Source: Paenibacillus chondroitinus NBRC 15376
GTDB lineage: Bacteria; Bacillota; Bacilli; Paenibacillales; NBRC-103111
Direction: 5' to 3'
DNA: 64,000 bases
Assembly: GCF_004000765.1 (NCBI RefSeq)
Contig: NZ_BILW01000004.1
Span: 62,001 to 126,000 of the forward strand
The translations under genes were made by a program, and so were the position numbers. Under the pieces are notes generated by a model. It was not told where the DNA came from, ran no database searches, and saw only the letters and a program-made list of their open reading frames with translations. Positions 9,623 to 17,185 of the stretch are shown here, in pieces (positions within the stretch are counted from its first letter, which is position 1; each line of letters begins with the position of its first letter).

Positions 9623-10759
9623 ATGTCAAATGCTGTATTGATTTCTGCGGGGCAATTGCATGAAAAAATGAATTCCGGAAAAGATGTATTGATTCTGGAT
9701 GTTCGGAATATGGATGAATTCAATAATTGGAAGATCGAAGGGAAAAAGGTCAAATCGATAAATGTTCCTTACTTCAACTTTTTGGAGGAAGATGAAAGCA
9801 ACTTTAAAGAATTGCCGAAAGATGAAGAAATGGTCGTTGTTTGCGCGAAAGGGGGGTCTGCCCAATTCGTAGCAGAGACACTGGCGGAAAAAGGGTATAA
9901 AACTTCAGTACTTGATGGCGGAATGCTTGCGTGGAGTCAATTTTATCATCCGACTGTAGTGGCATTTGATGAAAAAATGAAATTAATTCAAATCAACCGT
10001 TTTTCTAAAGGATGTTTATCCTATGCGATTATTTCCGAAGGCAAGGGCATGATTATCGACGCGAATCAAAAAGTTGAATATTACTTGGATTTTGCCAAGC
10101 AATACAATTTCAAAATTGAACATATTGTGGATTCCCATCTGCACGCCGACCATATTTCCGGAGGACCTGCTCTTGCAGAGCAAACGGGGGCAACCTATTA
10201 TATTTCCTCAGGTGAAGTCAAAGGAACCGATCTCAAATATGAACCGCTCGAGCAGTACCAATCGATCCGTTTCGGTGAGGTTGAAGTTGAAGTGCTAGCT
10301 GTTCCGACTCCTGGGCATACCCCTGGTTCGACATCGTTCTTATTAAATAATCAATTTCTAATGTCAGGTGACACTATTTTTGTTGGTGGGTTAGGACGAC
10401 CGGATCTTGGCGGGAAAGCCAAAGAGTGGGCGCAAGATTTGTATGATACCGTCTTTCATAAAGTAAGCCAGCTGTCCGATGATGTTTTGGTTCTTCCGGC
10501 ACACTATGCGGATATTAAGGAAATTAACGATAACGGAATTGTTGGGGCTACCCTAGGTGAAATACGCAAAAGCAATGACATCATGCGCAACGAAGACCGA
10601 GAAGCCTTCACCCAGCAAGTTGCAGGGGCTGTCTCTACGGAGAAACCGCCGAACTTTGAGGAGATTATTGCTATTAACCGTGGAGAATTGCATGTAGAAC
10701 CTGAACGTGCTGTTGAGTTGGAAATTGGTCCGAACCGCTGTGCGGTTCATCATCATTAA
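9623..10759 (+). CDS. yrkH: Rhodanese-metallo-beta-lactamase fusion, persulfide dioxygenase type (YrkH/CstB-like)
   Basis: 378 residues. The N-terminal rhodanese domain (about 1-110) has the loop CAKGGSAQ with Cys74. The metallo-beta-lactamase domain follows with SHLHADH (His172, His174, Asp176, His177), TPGHTPGS, MSGDTIF and LPAHYAD, the ligand set of ETHE1-type mononuclear iron persulfide dioxygenases. It likely oxidises low-molecular-weight persulfides to sulfite or thiosulfate. Compared with S. aureus CstB the second, C-terminal rhodanese is absent. The C terminus ends in a His-rich NRCAVHHH. Confidence 0.92.
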   Translation: MSNAVLISAGQLHEKMNSGKDVLILDVRNMDEFNNWKIEGKKVKSINVPYFNFLEEDESNFKELPKDEEMVVVCAKGGSAQFVAETLAEKGYKTSVLDGGMLAWSQFYHPTVVAFDEKMKLIQINRFSKGCLSYAIISEGKGMIIDANQKVEYYLDFAKQYNFKIEHIVDSHLHADHISGGPALAEQTGATYYISSGEVKGTDLKYEPLEQYQSIRFGEVEVEVLAVPTPGHTPGSTSFLLNNQFLMSGDTIFVGGLGRPDLGGKAKEWAQDLYDTVFHKVSQLSDDVLVLPAHYADIKEINDNGIVGATLGEIRKSNDIMRNEDREAFTQQVAGAVSTEKPPNFEEIIAINRGELHVEPERAVELEIGPNRCAVHHH

Positions 10760-10780
10760 TATAAAAGGAGAGAAATCAAC

Positions 10781-11005
10781 ATGGCAAACTTGGTTGTAGA
10801 TGCAAAAGGACTTGCTTGTCCAATGCCGATTGTAAAAGCGAAAAAAGGAATAGATTCCTTGCAGACCGGTGAAATTATGGAGCTGCAAACGACGGATAAA
10901 GGCTCGATGAAGGACTTTCAAGCATGGGTGAATCAGACTAATCACGAATTGATTGAATCCAAGGAAGACAATGGTGTATTCACCTTTGTTGTGAAAAAGG
11001 GCTAA
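10781..11005 (+). CDS. yrkI: TusA-family sulfur carrier (YrkI-like)
   Basis: 74 residues, one TusA/SirA domain: DAKGLACPMPIVKAKKGI with Cys13 in CPMP, then TTDKGSMKDFQAW. It is close in sequence to the TusA half of the upstream fusion. A strong terminator follows, so this is the last gene of the first operon. Confidence 0.92.
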   Translation: MANLVVDAKGLACPMPIVKAKKGIDSLQTGEIMELQTTDKGSMKDFQAWVNQTNHELIESKEDNGVFTFVVKKG

Positions 11006-11016
11006 AGAGGAAACGG

Positions 11017-11055
11017 AAAAGCTGCCACTTAAATCATCGGTGGCAGCTTTTTTTA
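11017..11055 (+). terminator. Intrinsic terminator after the TusA gene
   Basis: AAAGCTGCCAC (11018) pairs with GTGGCAGCTTT (11040) and runs into a T tract. Confidence 0.88.
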
Positions 11056-11081
11056 AATGACAGCCGTAAGGGGGTTCGTCT

Positions 11082-11426
11082 ATGAAACGAAAACGGATCA
11101 TTTACTTCGTTACTTTAAGTACAAACGCTTCAATTGTGTTGAGAGAAGCGATAGATCGATCAAAAGAACATGAGGTTTTCATTTTTTTTGATCTCGATGG
11201 TTCCCGAGTATTGGATAGAAGGTATTTGAAGGAGCTCGAAGAAAAAGAAGCAACAAATTTTAAAGTATTACTTCAAACCGCTGTTGATCAGGGAGTTAAG
11301 CTTTATGGTTGCCAGATGAATGTCATGTTTAAAAATGGACTGGAATGCATCGACGGTGTTGAACTTGCAGGAGTTGCTGCATTTCTTGATCTTGCCTATG
11401 ACGCAGACGCTGTTTTGAGTTATTAA
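11082..11426 (+). CDS. Small DsrE-like protein
   Basis: 114 residues. Shares the DsrE pattern: a strand-rich start (IIYFVTLSTNASIVLREAI), EVFIFFDLDG, the conserved Cys77 in LYGCQMNVM and the end ELAGVAAFLDLAYDADAVLSY. It is shorter than the 132- and 159-residue paralogs in the same cluster. RBS AAGGGGG lies before the ATG. Probably another persulfide carrier; partner unknown. Confidence 0.78.
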   Translation: MKRKRIIYFVTLSTNASIVLREAIDRSKEHEVFIFFDLDGSRVLDRRYLKELEEKEATNFKVLLQTAVDQGVKLYGCQMNVMFKNGLECIDGVELAGVAAFLDLAYDADAVLSY

Positions 11427-11442
11427 GAGGAGGGGAAATGAA

Positions 11443-11826
11443 ATGGATTCCAAAAAAGTAATCGTCATGGCGCTGAATGATGAGCTAGAGTCGGCATACC
11501 CACCTTTAAATATATCCATTGGTGCCGCGTCAACAGGCGCAGATGTTGTGTTGGCTTTCTCAAGAAACGGCATCAATATTCTGGATGATCATTATATCCC
11601 GATACCCTCGAAGGGGAAAGAATACTTAGCTAATGCTTTAAACGATTTTAAGGCAACATCAATCGGTGACCTTTTATCTGTAGCAGTTAACTTAGGTGTC
11701 CGTTTTGTTGTACCTGATATTGATGTGCCGGAGAATAAGATTGTATCTGAATTGCCGTTTGAAAAAGTACCTTTAAAGTGGCTGTTAAACGAAGCTGCAG
11801 CTGCTGATTTATTTGTTCACTTTTAA
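11443..11826 (+). CDS. DsrE-like protein without any cysteine
   Basis: 127 residues, with GAGGAGGGG upstream. The start KKVIVMALNDELESAYPPLNISIGAA and the length match the DsrE-like neighbours, but the position of the sulfur-bearing Cys reads VRFVVPDIDV and the whole protein has no cysteine. It cannot carry a persulfide. DsrE proteins form hetero-oligomers (DsrEFH, TusBCD) in which some subunits lack the Cys, so a structural partner of the gene 16 bases upstream is a fair guess. It could also be a diverging pseudo-enzyme. Confidence 0.68.
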   Translation: MDSKKVIVMALNDELESAYPPLNISIGAASTGADVVLAFSRNGINILDDHYIPIPSKGKEYLANALNDFKATSIGDLLSVAVNLGVRFVVPDIDVPENKIVSELPFEKVPLKWLLNEAAAADLFVHF

Positions 11827-11856
11827 ATGCTTTACAAAATTACCAATGATCTATTA

Positions 11857-11885
11857 TTGCTTGCATACCCCACCAGGTATATACT
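11857..11885 (+). promoter_or_regulatory. Promoter with CstR-like operator 3 in the spacer
   Basis: TTGCTT (11857) and TATACT (11880) are 17 bases apart. The spacer holds ATACCC-CACC-AGGTAT (11865-11880), one mismatch from a perfect palindrome. Confidence 0.7.
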
Positions 11886-11921
11886 TGGTTTATAAGAACC
11901 TGAAGCAAGGAGGTCATTTTC

Positions 11922-12344
11922 TTGATTAGCTATATTTTTATGATATTATTTGTTCTTTATTTCATTCATCTAATGAAACCAGTAAAAGATTTGAAATATA
12001 TAAGTATGGATTCATTTTCGATGCTCTTAAAGGATAAGCCTGTAAACTCCAAGATACTCGATATAAGGGACCAGGTTGATTATCATGCATTTCATATTGA
12101 GAGAGCAATAAACATTTCCTTAGGCCGATTGCCTTACGTTAAAAAAGCTGAATTCAATAAAGAAGATGAAATTTTCCTTATATCAGACTCGAAATATCAA
12201 AGTAAAAAGGCTGCAAGGATCCTGAAACGAAGTGGTTTTGAGAATTTGACTCATGTAAATGGTGGTATGGCAGGTTATACTCGCTTTATGAATGGCCAAG
12301 GTCAATCTAAAAGGCTGCAGGTACGTAGGGAAAAATGGTGTTAA
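11922..12344 (+). CDS. Membrane-anchored rhodanese-like protein lacking the catalytic cysteine
   Basis: 140 residues from a TTG start with AAGGAGGT 7 bases upstream. One N-terminal membrane helix (ISYIFMILFVLYFIHLM), then a rhodanese fold: ILDIRDQVDYHAFHIERAINI and HVNGGMAGYTRF. The active-site loop that should read CRSGxRS is SDSKYQS, so the catalytic Cys is gone. The only Cys is the last residue (REKWC). Compare the anchored rhodanese at 13247, which keeps CRSGMRS. A binding or scaffold role is possible. Confidence 0.75.
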   Translation: MISYIFMILFVLYFIHLMKPVKDLKYISMDSFSMLLKDKPVNSKILDIRDQVDYHAFHIERAINISLGRLPYVKKAEFNKEDEIFLISDSKYQSKKAARILKRSGFENLTHVNGGMAGYTRFMNGQGQSKRLQVRREKWC

Positions 12345-12363
12345 TTTTTTTTACAAATTCAAT

Positions 12364-12379
12364 ATACCCATACATGTAT
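12364..12379. promoter_or_regulatory. CstR-like operator 4 (degenerate)
   Basis: ATACCC-ATAC-ATGTAT, two mismatches between arms, 30 bases before the DsrE2-like gene. Confidence 0.55.
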
Positions 12380-12408
12380 ATGTAAAAAGGAAAGGATGAG
12401 AAATTATT

Positions 12409-12888
12409 ATGGAAAACAAAGAAAAAACAACGATCGTACTTTTTAGCGGTGAATTAGATAAAGCCATCGCAGCATTCATTATCGCAAACGGAGCAGCTGC
12501 TTATGATCATGAGGTAACCATATTCTTCACATTCTGGGGGCTGAATGCACTGCGGAAAGAGGAGCATATTCCAGTCAAAAAGGGATGGCTTGAAAGCATG
12601 TTTGCCAAAATGATGCCGCGCGGCGCTGATAAGCTTGGACTTTCCAAGATGAATTTTGGCGGAATGGGACCGAAAATGATCAAGCATGTCATGAAGAAGC
12701 ATAATGCTATGAGTTTGCCTCAATTAATTGAACTGGCGCAAGAACAGGGTATTAAATTAGTAGCCTGCACGATGACCATGGATTTGCTTGGATTGCAACA
12801 GGAAGAATTGCTCGATGGTATTGATTACGCCGGTGTCGCGGCATATTTAGGTGATGCTGCAGACGCTAAAGTGAATTTGTTTATTTAA
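12409..12888 (+). CDS. yrkE: DsrE2-like protein (YrkE-like)
   Basis: 159 residues, the length of YrkE-type DsrE/F/H-like proteins. Visible: TIVLFSGELDKAIAAFIIANG, EVTIFFTFWGLNALRK, the YrkE-specific middle stretch KMMPRGADKLGLSKMNFGGMG, and the conserved Cys120 in KLVACTMTMDLLG. The middle stretch may be a membrane- or partner-binding arm. Likely a persulfide carrier acting with TusA and rhodanese partners. Confidence 0.88.
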   Translation: MENKEKTTIVLFSGELDKAIAAFIIANGAAAYDHEVTIFFTFWGLNALRKEEHIPVKKGWLESMFAKMMPRGADKLGLSKMNFGGMGPKMIKHVMKKHNAMSLPQLIELAQEQGIKLVACTMTMDLLGLQQEELLDGIDYAGVAAYLGDAADAKVNLFI

Positions 12889-12930
12889 TACCTCACCTAC
12901 GTTGATTATAGGAGGCTGAAGAGTAATAAT

Positions 12931-12946
12931 ATACCTATACCCGTAT
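12931..12946. promoter_or_regulatory. CstR-like operator 5 (degenerate) before the regulator gene
   Basis: ATACCT-ATAC-CCGTAT, directly upstream of the RBS (GGAGG, 12952) of the CstR-like gene; would give autoregulation. Confidence 0.5.
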
Positions 12947-12963
12947 GAACTGGAGGTAATTAG

Positions 12964-13224
12964 ATGCAATACGATGATAATGTAAAAAGAAGATTAAAAC
13001 GTGTAGAGGGTCAAATACGAGGAATTTTAAAGATGATGGAAGAAGGGGAGTCTTGCAAGGACGTTGTTAGCCAATTGTCCGCTGTCAGAAGCGCAACGGA
13101 CAAGGCCATAGCTTACATTGTTGCAGTGAACTTGGAACAGTGCATTCTTGAGGAAAAAGAAGCAGGCAGAGAAACAAGCAAGATAGTGGAACAGGCGATA
13201 GAGCTTTTGGTTAAAAGCCGATAA
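12964..13224 (+). CDS. cstR: CstR-type persulfide-sensing repressor of the CsoR family
   Basis: 86 residues, all-helical CsoR fold (RLKRVEGQIRGILKMMEEG at the start). Cys31 and Cys60 are present, but the copper ligand His four residues before the second Cys in CsoR is Asn56 here (VAVNLEQC). That is the CstR signature: the two Cys form di- or trisulfide links with reactive sulfur species and release DNA. B. subtilis YrkD is the comparable yrk-cluster regulator. Five palindromes of the expected type lie in the 6 kb upstream. Confidence 0.9.
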   Translation: MQYDDNVKRRLKRVEGQIRGILKMMEEGESCKDVVSQLSAVRSATDKAIAYIVAVNLEQCILEEKEAGRETSKIVEQAIELLVKSR

Positions 13225-13246
13225 AATAAGAAAAGAGGTATACCAT

Positions 13247-13633
13247 ATGGATTATAATCTCCTCATTAATATTGCAGCAGTTATCTTTGTTGTTTGGTTC
13301 GTGTACTCTCGATTCGCAGGAGTAAAGGGACTTAAGCAGTTAACGTCAGCTCAATTTCAAGATGAGTTGAAGGGAAATTCGAATAAAATATTGATTGATG
13401 TCCGTGAGCCGGGTGAAGTGAAGCATGGATATATTGCGGGTGCGAAGAACATTCCGTTATCTCAACTTAAACAACGAGTAAGCGAAATACCAGCGGATAA
13501 GACGGTTTATCTGTATTGTCGAAGCGGGATGAGAAGCAAGCAAGCGGCACGTATTCTTCAAAAAAAGGGCTTTCGGGAGCTTGCTCACCTGCAGGGAGGG
13601 ATCATGTCCTGGAAAGGGAAGATAGCCAAATAA
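13247..13633 (+). CDS. Membrane-anchored rhodanese
   Basis: 128 residues. N-terminal membrane helix (LLINIAAVIFVVWFVYSRF), then a complete rhodanese domain with ILIDVREPGEVKHGYIAGA and the catalytic loop CRSGMRSK. It lies 22 bases after cstR and ends at a strong terminator, so the two are probably cotranscribed. Its topology places the active site next to the membrane, where it may serve sulfide oxidation or the exporter. Confidence 0.9.
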   Translation: MDYNLLINIAAVIFVVWFVYSRFAGVKGLKQLTSAQFQDELKGNSNKILIDVREPGEVKHGYIAGAKNIPLSQLKQRVSEIPADKTVYLYCRSGMRSKQAARILQKKGFRELAHLQGGIMSWKGKIAK

Positions 13634-13637
13634 ATGT

Positions 13638-13677
13638 AAAAAAATCATTAGCACAGTAGCTGCTAATGATTTTTTTG
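13638..13677 (+). terminator. Intrinsic terminator closing the CstR cluster
   Basis: AAAATCATTAGCA (13641) pairs with TGCTAATGATTTT (13661), 7-base loop, T tract. Confidence 0.9.
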
Positions 13678-13710
13678 TGTTTTACATAAGTTTTGCTTGA
13701 ATGCGAAAAC

Positions 13711-13893
13711 TTACTTTATGGTCATTTGATAATGCTCAACATAACCCTCTAAGGATGGAATAAATTCTTTTTCATAATGATCCTTCGGGCACGATTTGAT
13801 GATATGTGAAAATATAGCCTTTGATTTATTGGTAGTCAATGGTTCTTTGCAAATGGGGCATTTCTCTTGAGTCAGTGTGCTTATGAGTCTCAT
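13711..13893 (-). CDS. Small Cys-rich protein, probable zinc-binding
   Basis: 60 residues. AGGAGGT lies before the ATG on the minus strand, supporting a real gene. CPIC (Cys12, Cys15) plus His30, Cys35 and His39 (HIIKSCPKDH) could form a small zinc site. No family recognised. It is divergent from the DUF302 gene. Confidence 0.6.
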   Translation of the reverse strand: MRLISTLTQEKCPICKEPLTTNKSKAIFSHIIKSCPKDHYEKEFIPSLEGYVEHYQMTIK

Positions 13894-13981
13894 AACCGAT
13901 ACCTCCTAAATCCGATTAGTATACTTGGTATTATAATATAGATGAAGTTGTATTGTAAATATAAAAAATGAGAAGGGGTGT

Positions 13982-14380
13982 TTGATCATTTTGTTTCATT
14001 ACACTGTGGAAACCAACCAGTCGATAGAGGAAGCTATTGCATCTCTAGAAAATAACTTGAAGGAAGAAAAATTTGGCGTGCTCTGGCATTTAAATATGCA
14101 AGAGAAGCTCAAAGAGAAGGGGATTGATTTTGACCAAAAATACCACATTCTTGAGGTATGTAATCCAGTTGAAGCGAAGCGGGTGCTAAGCGAGAACGCA
14201 ATCGTAGGATATTTCCTGCCTTGTAAAATCACTGTTTACGAGGATCAGGGAACAACGAAAATCGGACTCCCTAAGCCAACGGCTTTAATTGGCATGGTCG
14301 ATAGTGGTGCCCTTCAAGGCATAGCGGAGGATGTCGAGAAGCGACTGGTTTCATGTGTAGATAAAACTGTATTGTCATAA
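13982..14380 (+). CDS. DUF302-family protein
   Basis: 132 residues from a TTG start (13982; another TTG at 13991 is possible, with AGAAGGGG just upstream). The DUF302 pattern is clear: SIEEAIASLENNLKEEKFGVLW, then YHILEVCNPVEAKRVL, a GYFLPCKITVYED strand and an ending with acidic helix. The family often sits with sulfur and redox genes; the biochemical role is unknown. Cys residues in LEVCNP and LPCK could react with sulfur species. Confidence 0.85.
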   Translation: MIILFHYTVETNQSIEEAIASLENNLKEEKFGVLWHLNMQEKLKEKGIDFDQKYHILEVCNPVEAKRVLSENAIVGYFLPCKITVYEDQGTTKIGLPKPTALIGMVDSGALQGIAEDVEKRLVSCVDKTVLS

Positions 14381-14385
14381 AGAAA

Positions 14386-14416
14386 AGAGATCGGCAACAG
14401 AATGTCGATCTCTTTC
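14386..14416. terminator. Bidirectional terminator between convergent genes
   Basis: AAAGAGATCGGCA pairs with TGTCGATCTCTTT (one G-T pair), with A and T tracts on the two sides. Confidence 0.75.
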
Positions 14417-14421
14417 AAATC

Positions 14422-16062
14422 CTAATATTGCACAGAGTAGGTCTTGTAACCGCCCGATAAGTTCTTCACTTTAAATCCTTTTTGCGCAAGAATCCGCGAA
14501 GCGGTATATCCACGAAGTCCAACTTGGCAGAATACCCAGATCTCTTTATTTCGATCTAGCTCATGCAATCTATCACGCAGTTCGTCAACTGGAATATTAA
14601 TCGCTCTGTCAATCGATCCTTTTTCATATTCAGCAGGGGTTCTAACGTCAACTAACATGGTTTTTTCACGATCAAATTGCTTGATATCATCCGCTAGCCA
14701 GACAGCTGTTTTCCCAAAAAGAACATTTTCTGCTGCGAATCCGGCCATATTCACCGGGTCTTTGGCGGAAGAAAACGGAGGGGCGTAACAGAGCTCCAGC
14801 TCTGCTAGATCGGATACAGTGCCCTTCAAGCGCATGGCGGTGGCAATTACATCGATTCGTTTGTCGACACCGTCTTGTCCAAAGGCTTGTGCACCTAAAA
14901 TTTCTCCTTTCGTTCCGAAAATAAGCTTAAGGGAGATAGGTGAGGAGCCCGGATAATAGGTGGCATGAGATGCTGGATGTACATGGATAACATGATAGGG
15001 GATTTGCATTCCCTTCAAAGTACGTTCATTCAAGCCTGTACTCGCACACGTCATTTCAAAAAGTTTCAGAATTGACGTGCCTTGGGATCCTTTGTATATC
15101 GAGGGCAGTCCGCAGATGTGGTCGGCTGCGATTCTTCCTTGTTTGTTAGCAGGTCCAGCCAGCGGGATTGCCGTTTTTTGTCCATGCACGTAGTGAGTGA
15201 CTTCCACCGCGTCGCCCACTGCATACACATAGTCGAGATTCGTCCTCATTTGGTCGTCGACGAGAATATGGCCCTTGGGGTTTAACGCTATGCCCGAATC
15301 ACGAAGGAATGCCGTATCGGGCTGTACCCCAATCGCAAGTATGGTGATATCTGCCTGTAACTGCTCACCATTTTGCAAGGAAACAACAATTCCCTTATCA
15401 TCCTCATGGAACGATTGAACGCCGCTGCCTAAAGCCAGCTTTACTCCATGCTCATACAATTCCTTTTCAGTGAAAGCGACCATATCGGTGTCAAAAGGGG
15501 CGAGTACGTACGGCGCGGCTTCAACAACGGTCACCTCAAGGCCTCTTTCAACAAGATTCTCTGCCATTTCGATCCCGATAAATCCACCGCCGATGATGAC
15601 AGCGCTTTGGGTGGTCTGCTGATCGACAAAGCCTTTTATACGGTCCGTATCCGGAATATTCCGCAGCGTGAAAATTCGGCTGCTTTTGATGCCCGGAATA
15701 GGGGGCTTTACCGGCTTGGCCCCTGGCGATAGGATCAGAGCATCAAATGACTCCTCATACATTCCTTTGTCTCTATTATGGATCGTAACCTTTTTGTTAG
15801 CAGCATCAATTTGAGTAACTTCGCTTTGAATCCTTACATCAATGTTGAAGCGCTTGTGCATCATTTCAGGCGTTTGCACTATGAGCTTGGAACGATCCTG
15901 AATGCTTTCTCCTATATAATAAGGCAGGCCGCAGTTAGCGAAGGAAATATACTCGCCGCGTTCAAATAAAATAATTTGTGCTTCCTCATCAAGTCTTCTC
16001 AATCTTGCAGCAGCAGAGGCTCCTCCTGCAACTCCGCCTACGATGACAACCTTTTTACCCAT
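14422..16062 (-). CDS. CoA-disulfide/polysulfide reductase with C-terminal rhodanese
   Basis: 546 residues. FAD-binding VVIVGGVAGGASAAARLRR at the start, the redox Cys44 in SFANCGLPYYIG, NAD(P)H-binding SAVIIGGGFIGIEMAENL, YAVGDAVEV, the CoADR-type dimerisation domain, and a C-terminal rhodanese domain (about 450-546) with the loop CQVGLRG. CoADR-RHD enzymes reduce CoA persulfide, CoA disulfide or polysulfide with NAD(P)H. It forms an operon with the ArsR gene 2 bases upstream, giving a second, separately controlled arm of sulfur handling. Confidence 0.93.
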   Translation of the reverse strand: MGKKVVIVGGVAGGASAAARLRRLDEEAQIILFERGEYISFANCGLPYYIGESIQDRSKLIVQTPEMMHKRFNIDVRIQSEVTQIDAANKKVTIHNRDKGMYEESFDALILSPGAKPVKPPIPGIKSSRIFTLRNIPDTDRIKGFVDQQTTQSAVIIGGGFIGIEMAENLVERGLEVTVVEAAPYVLAPFDTDMVAFTEKELYEHGVKLALGSGVQSFHEDDKGIVVSLQNGEQLQADITILAIGVQPDTAFLRDSGIALNPKGHILVDDQMRTNLDYVYAVGDAVEVTHYVHGQKTAIPLAGPANKQGRIAADHICGLPSIYKGSQGTSILKLFEMTCASTGLNERTLKGMQIPYHVIHVHPASHATYYPGSSPISLKLIFGTKGEILGAQAFGQDGVDKRIDVIATAMRLKGTVSDLAELELCYAPPFSSAKDPVNMAGFAAENVLFGKTAVWLADDIKQFDREKTMLVDVRTPAEYEKGSIDRAINIPVDELRDRLHELDRNKEIWVFCQVGLRGYTASRILAQKGFKVKNLSGGYKTYSVQY

Positions 16063-16064
16063 GA

Positions 16065-16367
16065 TTACTCCTCCTCGTGTGGAAACAAAATGTCCAACAT
16101 GCTTTTTACTCTTTCATCCGCTATCCAATACGTGACTTCAAGACCCTTTCGCTCACATGCAACAATGTCTGCGGAACGGAGCTTTTGAAGGTGCGATGAA
16201 ATGGATGATTGGGGAAGTTCCAAACAATGCTGCATATAAGAAACATTACATCGTTCTTTTTCAAGTAACCCTTTGACGATGCATAACCGAACGGGATGAC
16301 TGAGTACCTTGAGCAGCTCGGCTTGCTTCTGGAACTTCTTGTATTGGTTATCCACTTGTTGCCGCAC
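16065..16367 (-). CDS. ArsR-family regulator with four cysteines
   Basis: 100 residues. The winged helix is clear: LLKVLSHPVRLCIVKGLL, then the recognition helix PQSSISSHLQKLRSADIVACERKG and EVTYWIADERV. Cys29, Cys40, Cys48 and Cys71 could form a metal or persulfide sensor; the positions do not match the CxCxxC of ArsR/SmtB or the known SqrR pair closely enough to decide. It is translated directly before the CoA-disulfide reductase and likely controls it in response to sulfur stress. Confidence 0.87.
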   Translation of the reverse strand: MRQQVDNQYKKFQKQAELLKVLSHPVRLCIVKGLLEKERCNVSYMQHCLELPQSSISSHLQKLRSADIVACERKGLEVTYWIADERVKSMLDILFPHEEE

Positions 16368-16379
16368 CCTCTTTCTTTC

Positions 16380-16407
16380 ATATCGCTATATCCCAATGTT
16401 ACGATAT
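16380..16407. promoter_or_regulatory. Possible ArsR operator dyad
   Basis: ATATCG (16380) and CGATAT (16402) form an inverted repeat with a 16-base spacer 13 bases upstream of the ArsR gene, in the divergent promoter region. Confidence 0.4.
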
Positions 16408-16483
16408 AAGGAGTGAAAGGGCTGTGCAAAATATCACTTTAACGAATCTTAATATTTCTTTGTTAAGCTTCAATTAAGGAGCG

Positions 16484-17185
16484 ATGATGGAAGTGAACTT
16501 ACAAGGAAAATCGATACTAATTGCTGAAGATGATCCCAAAATAAGAAATCTGATTAAAATTTATTTAGAAAATGCCGGATTTGAAGTATGGGAAGCGGAA
16601 GATGGACTAGTGGCGAAGGAAATGTTCGAAACCTACGATCCTTGCTTTGTCGTCATGGACCTTATGATGCCGCATATGTCTGGTGAAGAGCTGTGCGGAT
16701 GGATTCGTGAGGAGCTGAAAAGCGACGTTCCGATCATCATGCTGACGGCCAAGGTCTCCGAGGAAGACCGAATTAAAGGTCTGCAGATGGGGGCTGACGA
16801 CTATGTCACGAAGCCGTTTAGTCCCCAGGAACTGGTGGTTCGCGTTGAAACGGTGCTGAAGAGAACGGCACAAAGATGCAGCAAGATCAGTTATAAAGGA
16901 TTGACGATCAAGCCGTTAAAAGGTGAGGTGAAATTTAACGGGCATGTCCTGCCGCTGACGCATCATGAGTATAAGCTTTTATATTTTTTTATGAGAAACC
17001 CGAATCAAATCTTAACCAGGGATCAAATCTTGCAGGAGCTGTATCCGAACGATGAAAAAATCGTTGTGGAAAGAACCATTGACGTACATGTCAGCAAGCT
17101 TCGGGAAAAGATGAAGGAGATCGATGAAACGTCTGATTTCATTGAGACCATACGAGGAATGGGGTATCGATTTGTGGCGGTTTAG
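16484..17185 (+). CDS. OmpR/PhoB-family response regulator
   Basis: 233 residues. Receiver domain with EDD near the start, the phospho-acceptor in FVVMDLMMPHMSG, MLTAK and TKPF; winged helix ending in ERTIDVHVSKLREKM and GMGYRFVAV. GGAGCG lies before the ATG. The following kinase gene overlaps it. Targets unknown; the neighbours concern thiol redox and a methyltransferase. Confidence 0.93.
   Translation: MMEVNLQGKSILIAEDDPKIRNLIKIYLENAGFEVWEAEDGLVAKEMFETYDPCFVVMDLMMPHMSGEELCGWIREELKSDVPIIMLTAKVSEEDRIKGLQMGADDYVTKPFSPQELVVRVETVLKRTAQRCSKISYKGLTIKPLKGEVKFNGHVLPLTHHEYKLLYFFMRNPNQILTRDQILQELYPNDEKIVVERTIDVHVSKLREKMKEIDETSDFIETIRGMGYRFVAV

Noticed and set aside
12964..13224. Annotating the regulator as the copper sensor CsoR because copA is in the window
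   Set aside because: The His that binds copper in CsoR is Asn56 here, the two Cys fit CstR, and the surrounding genes handle sulfur, while copA is 10 kb away with its own two-component system.
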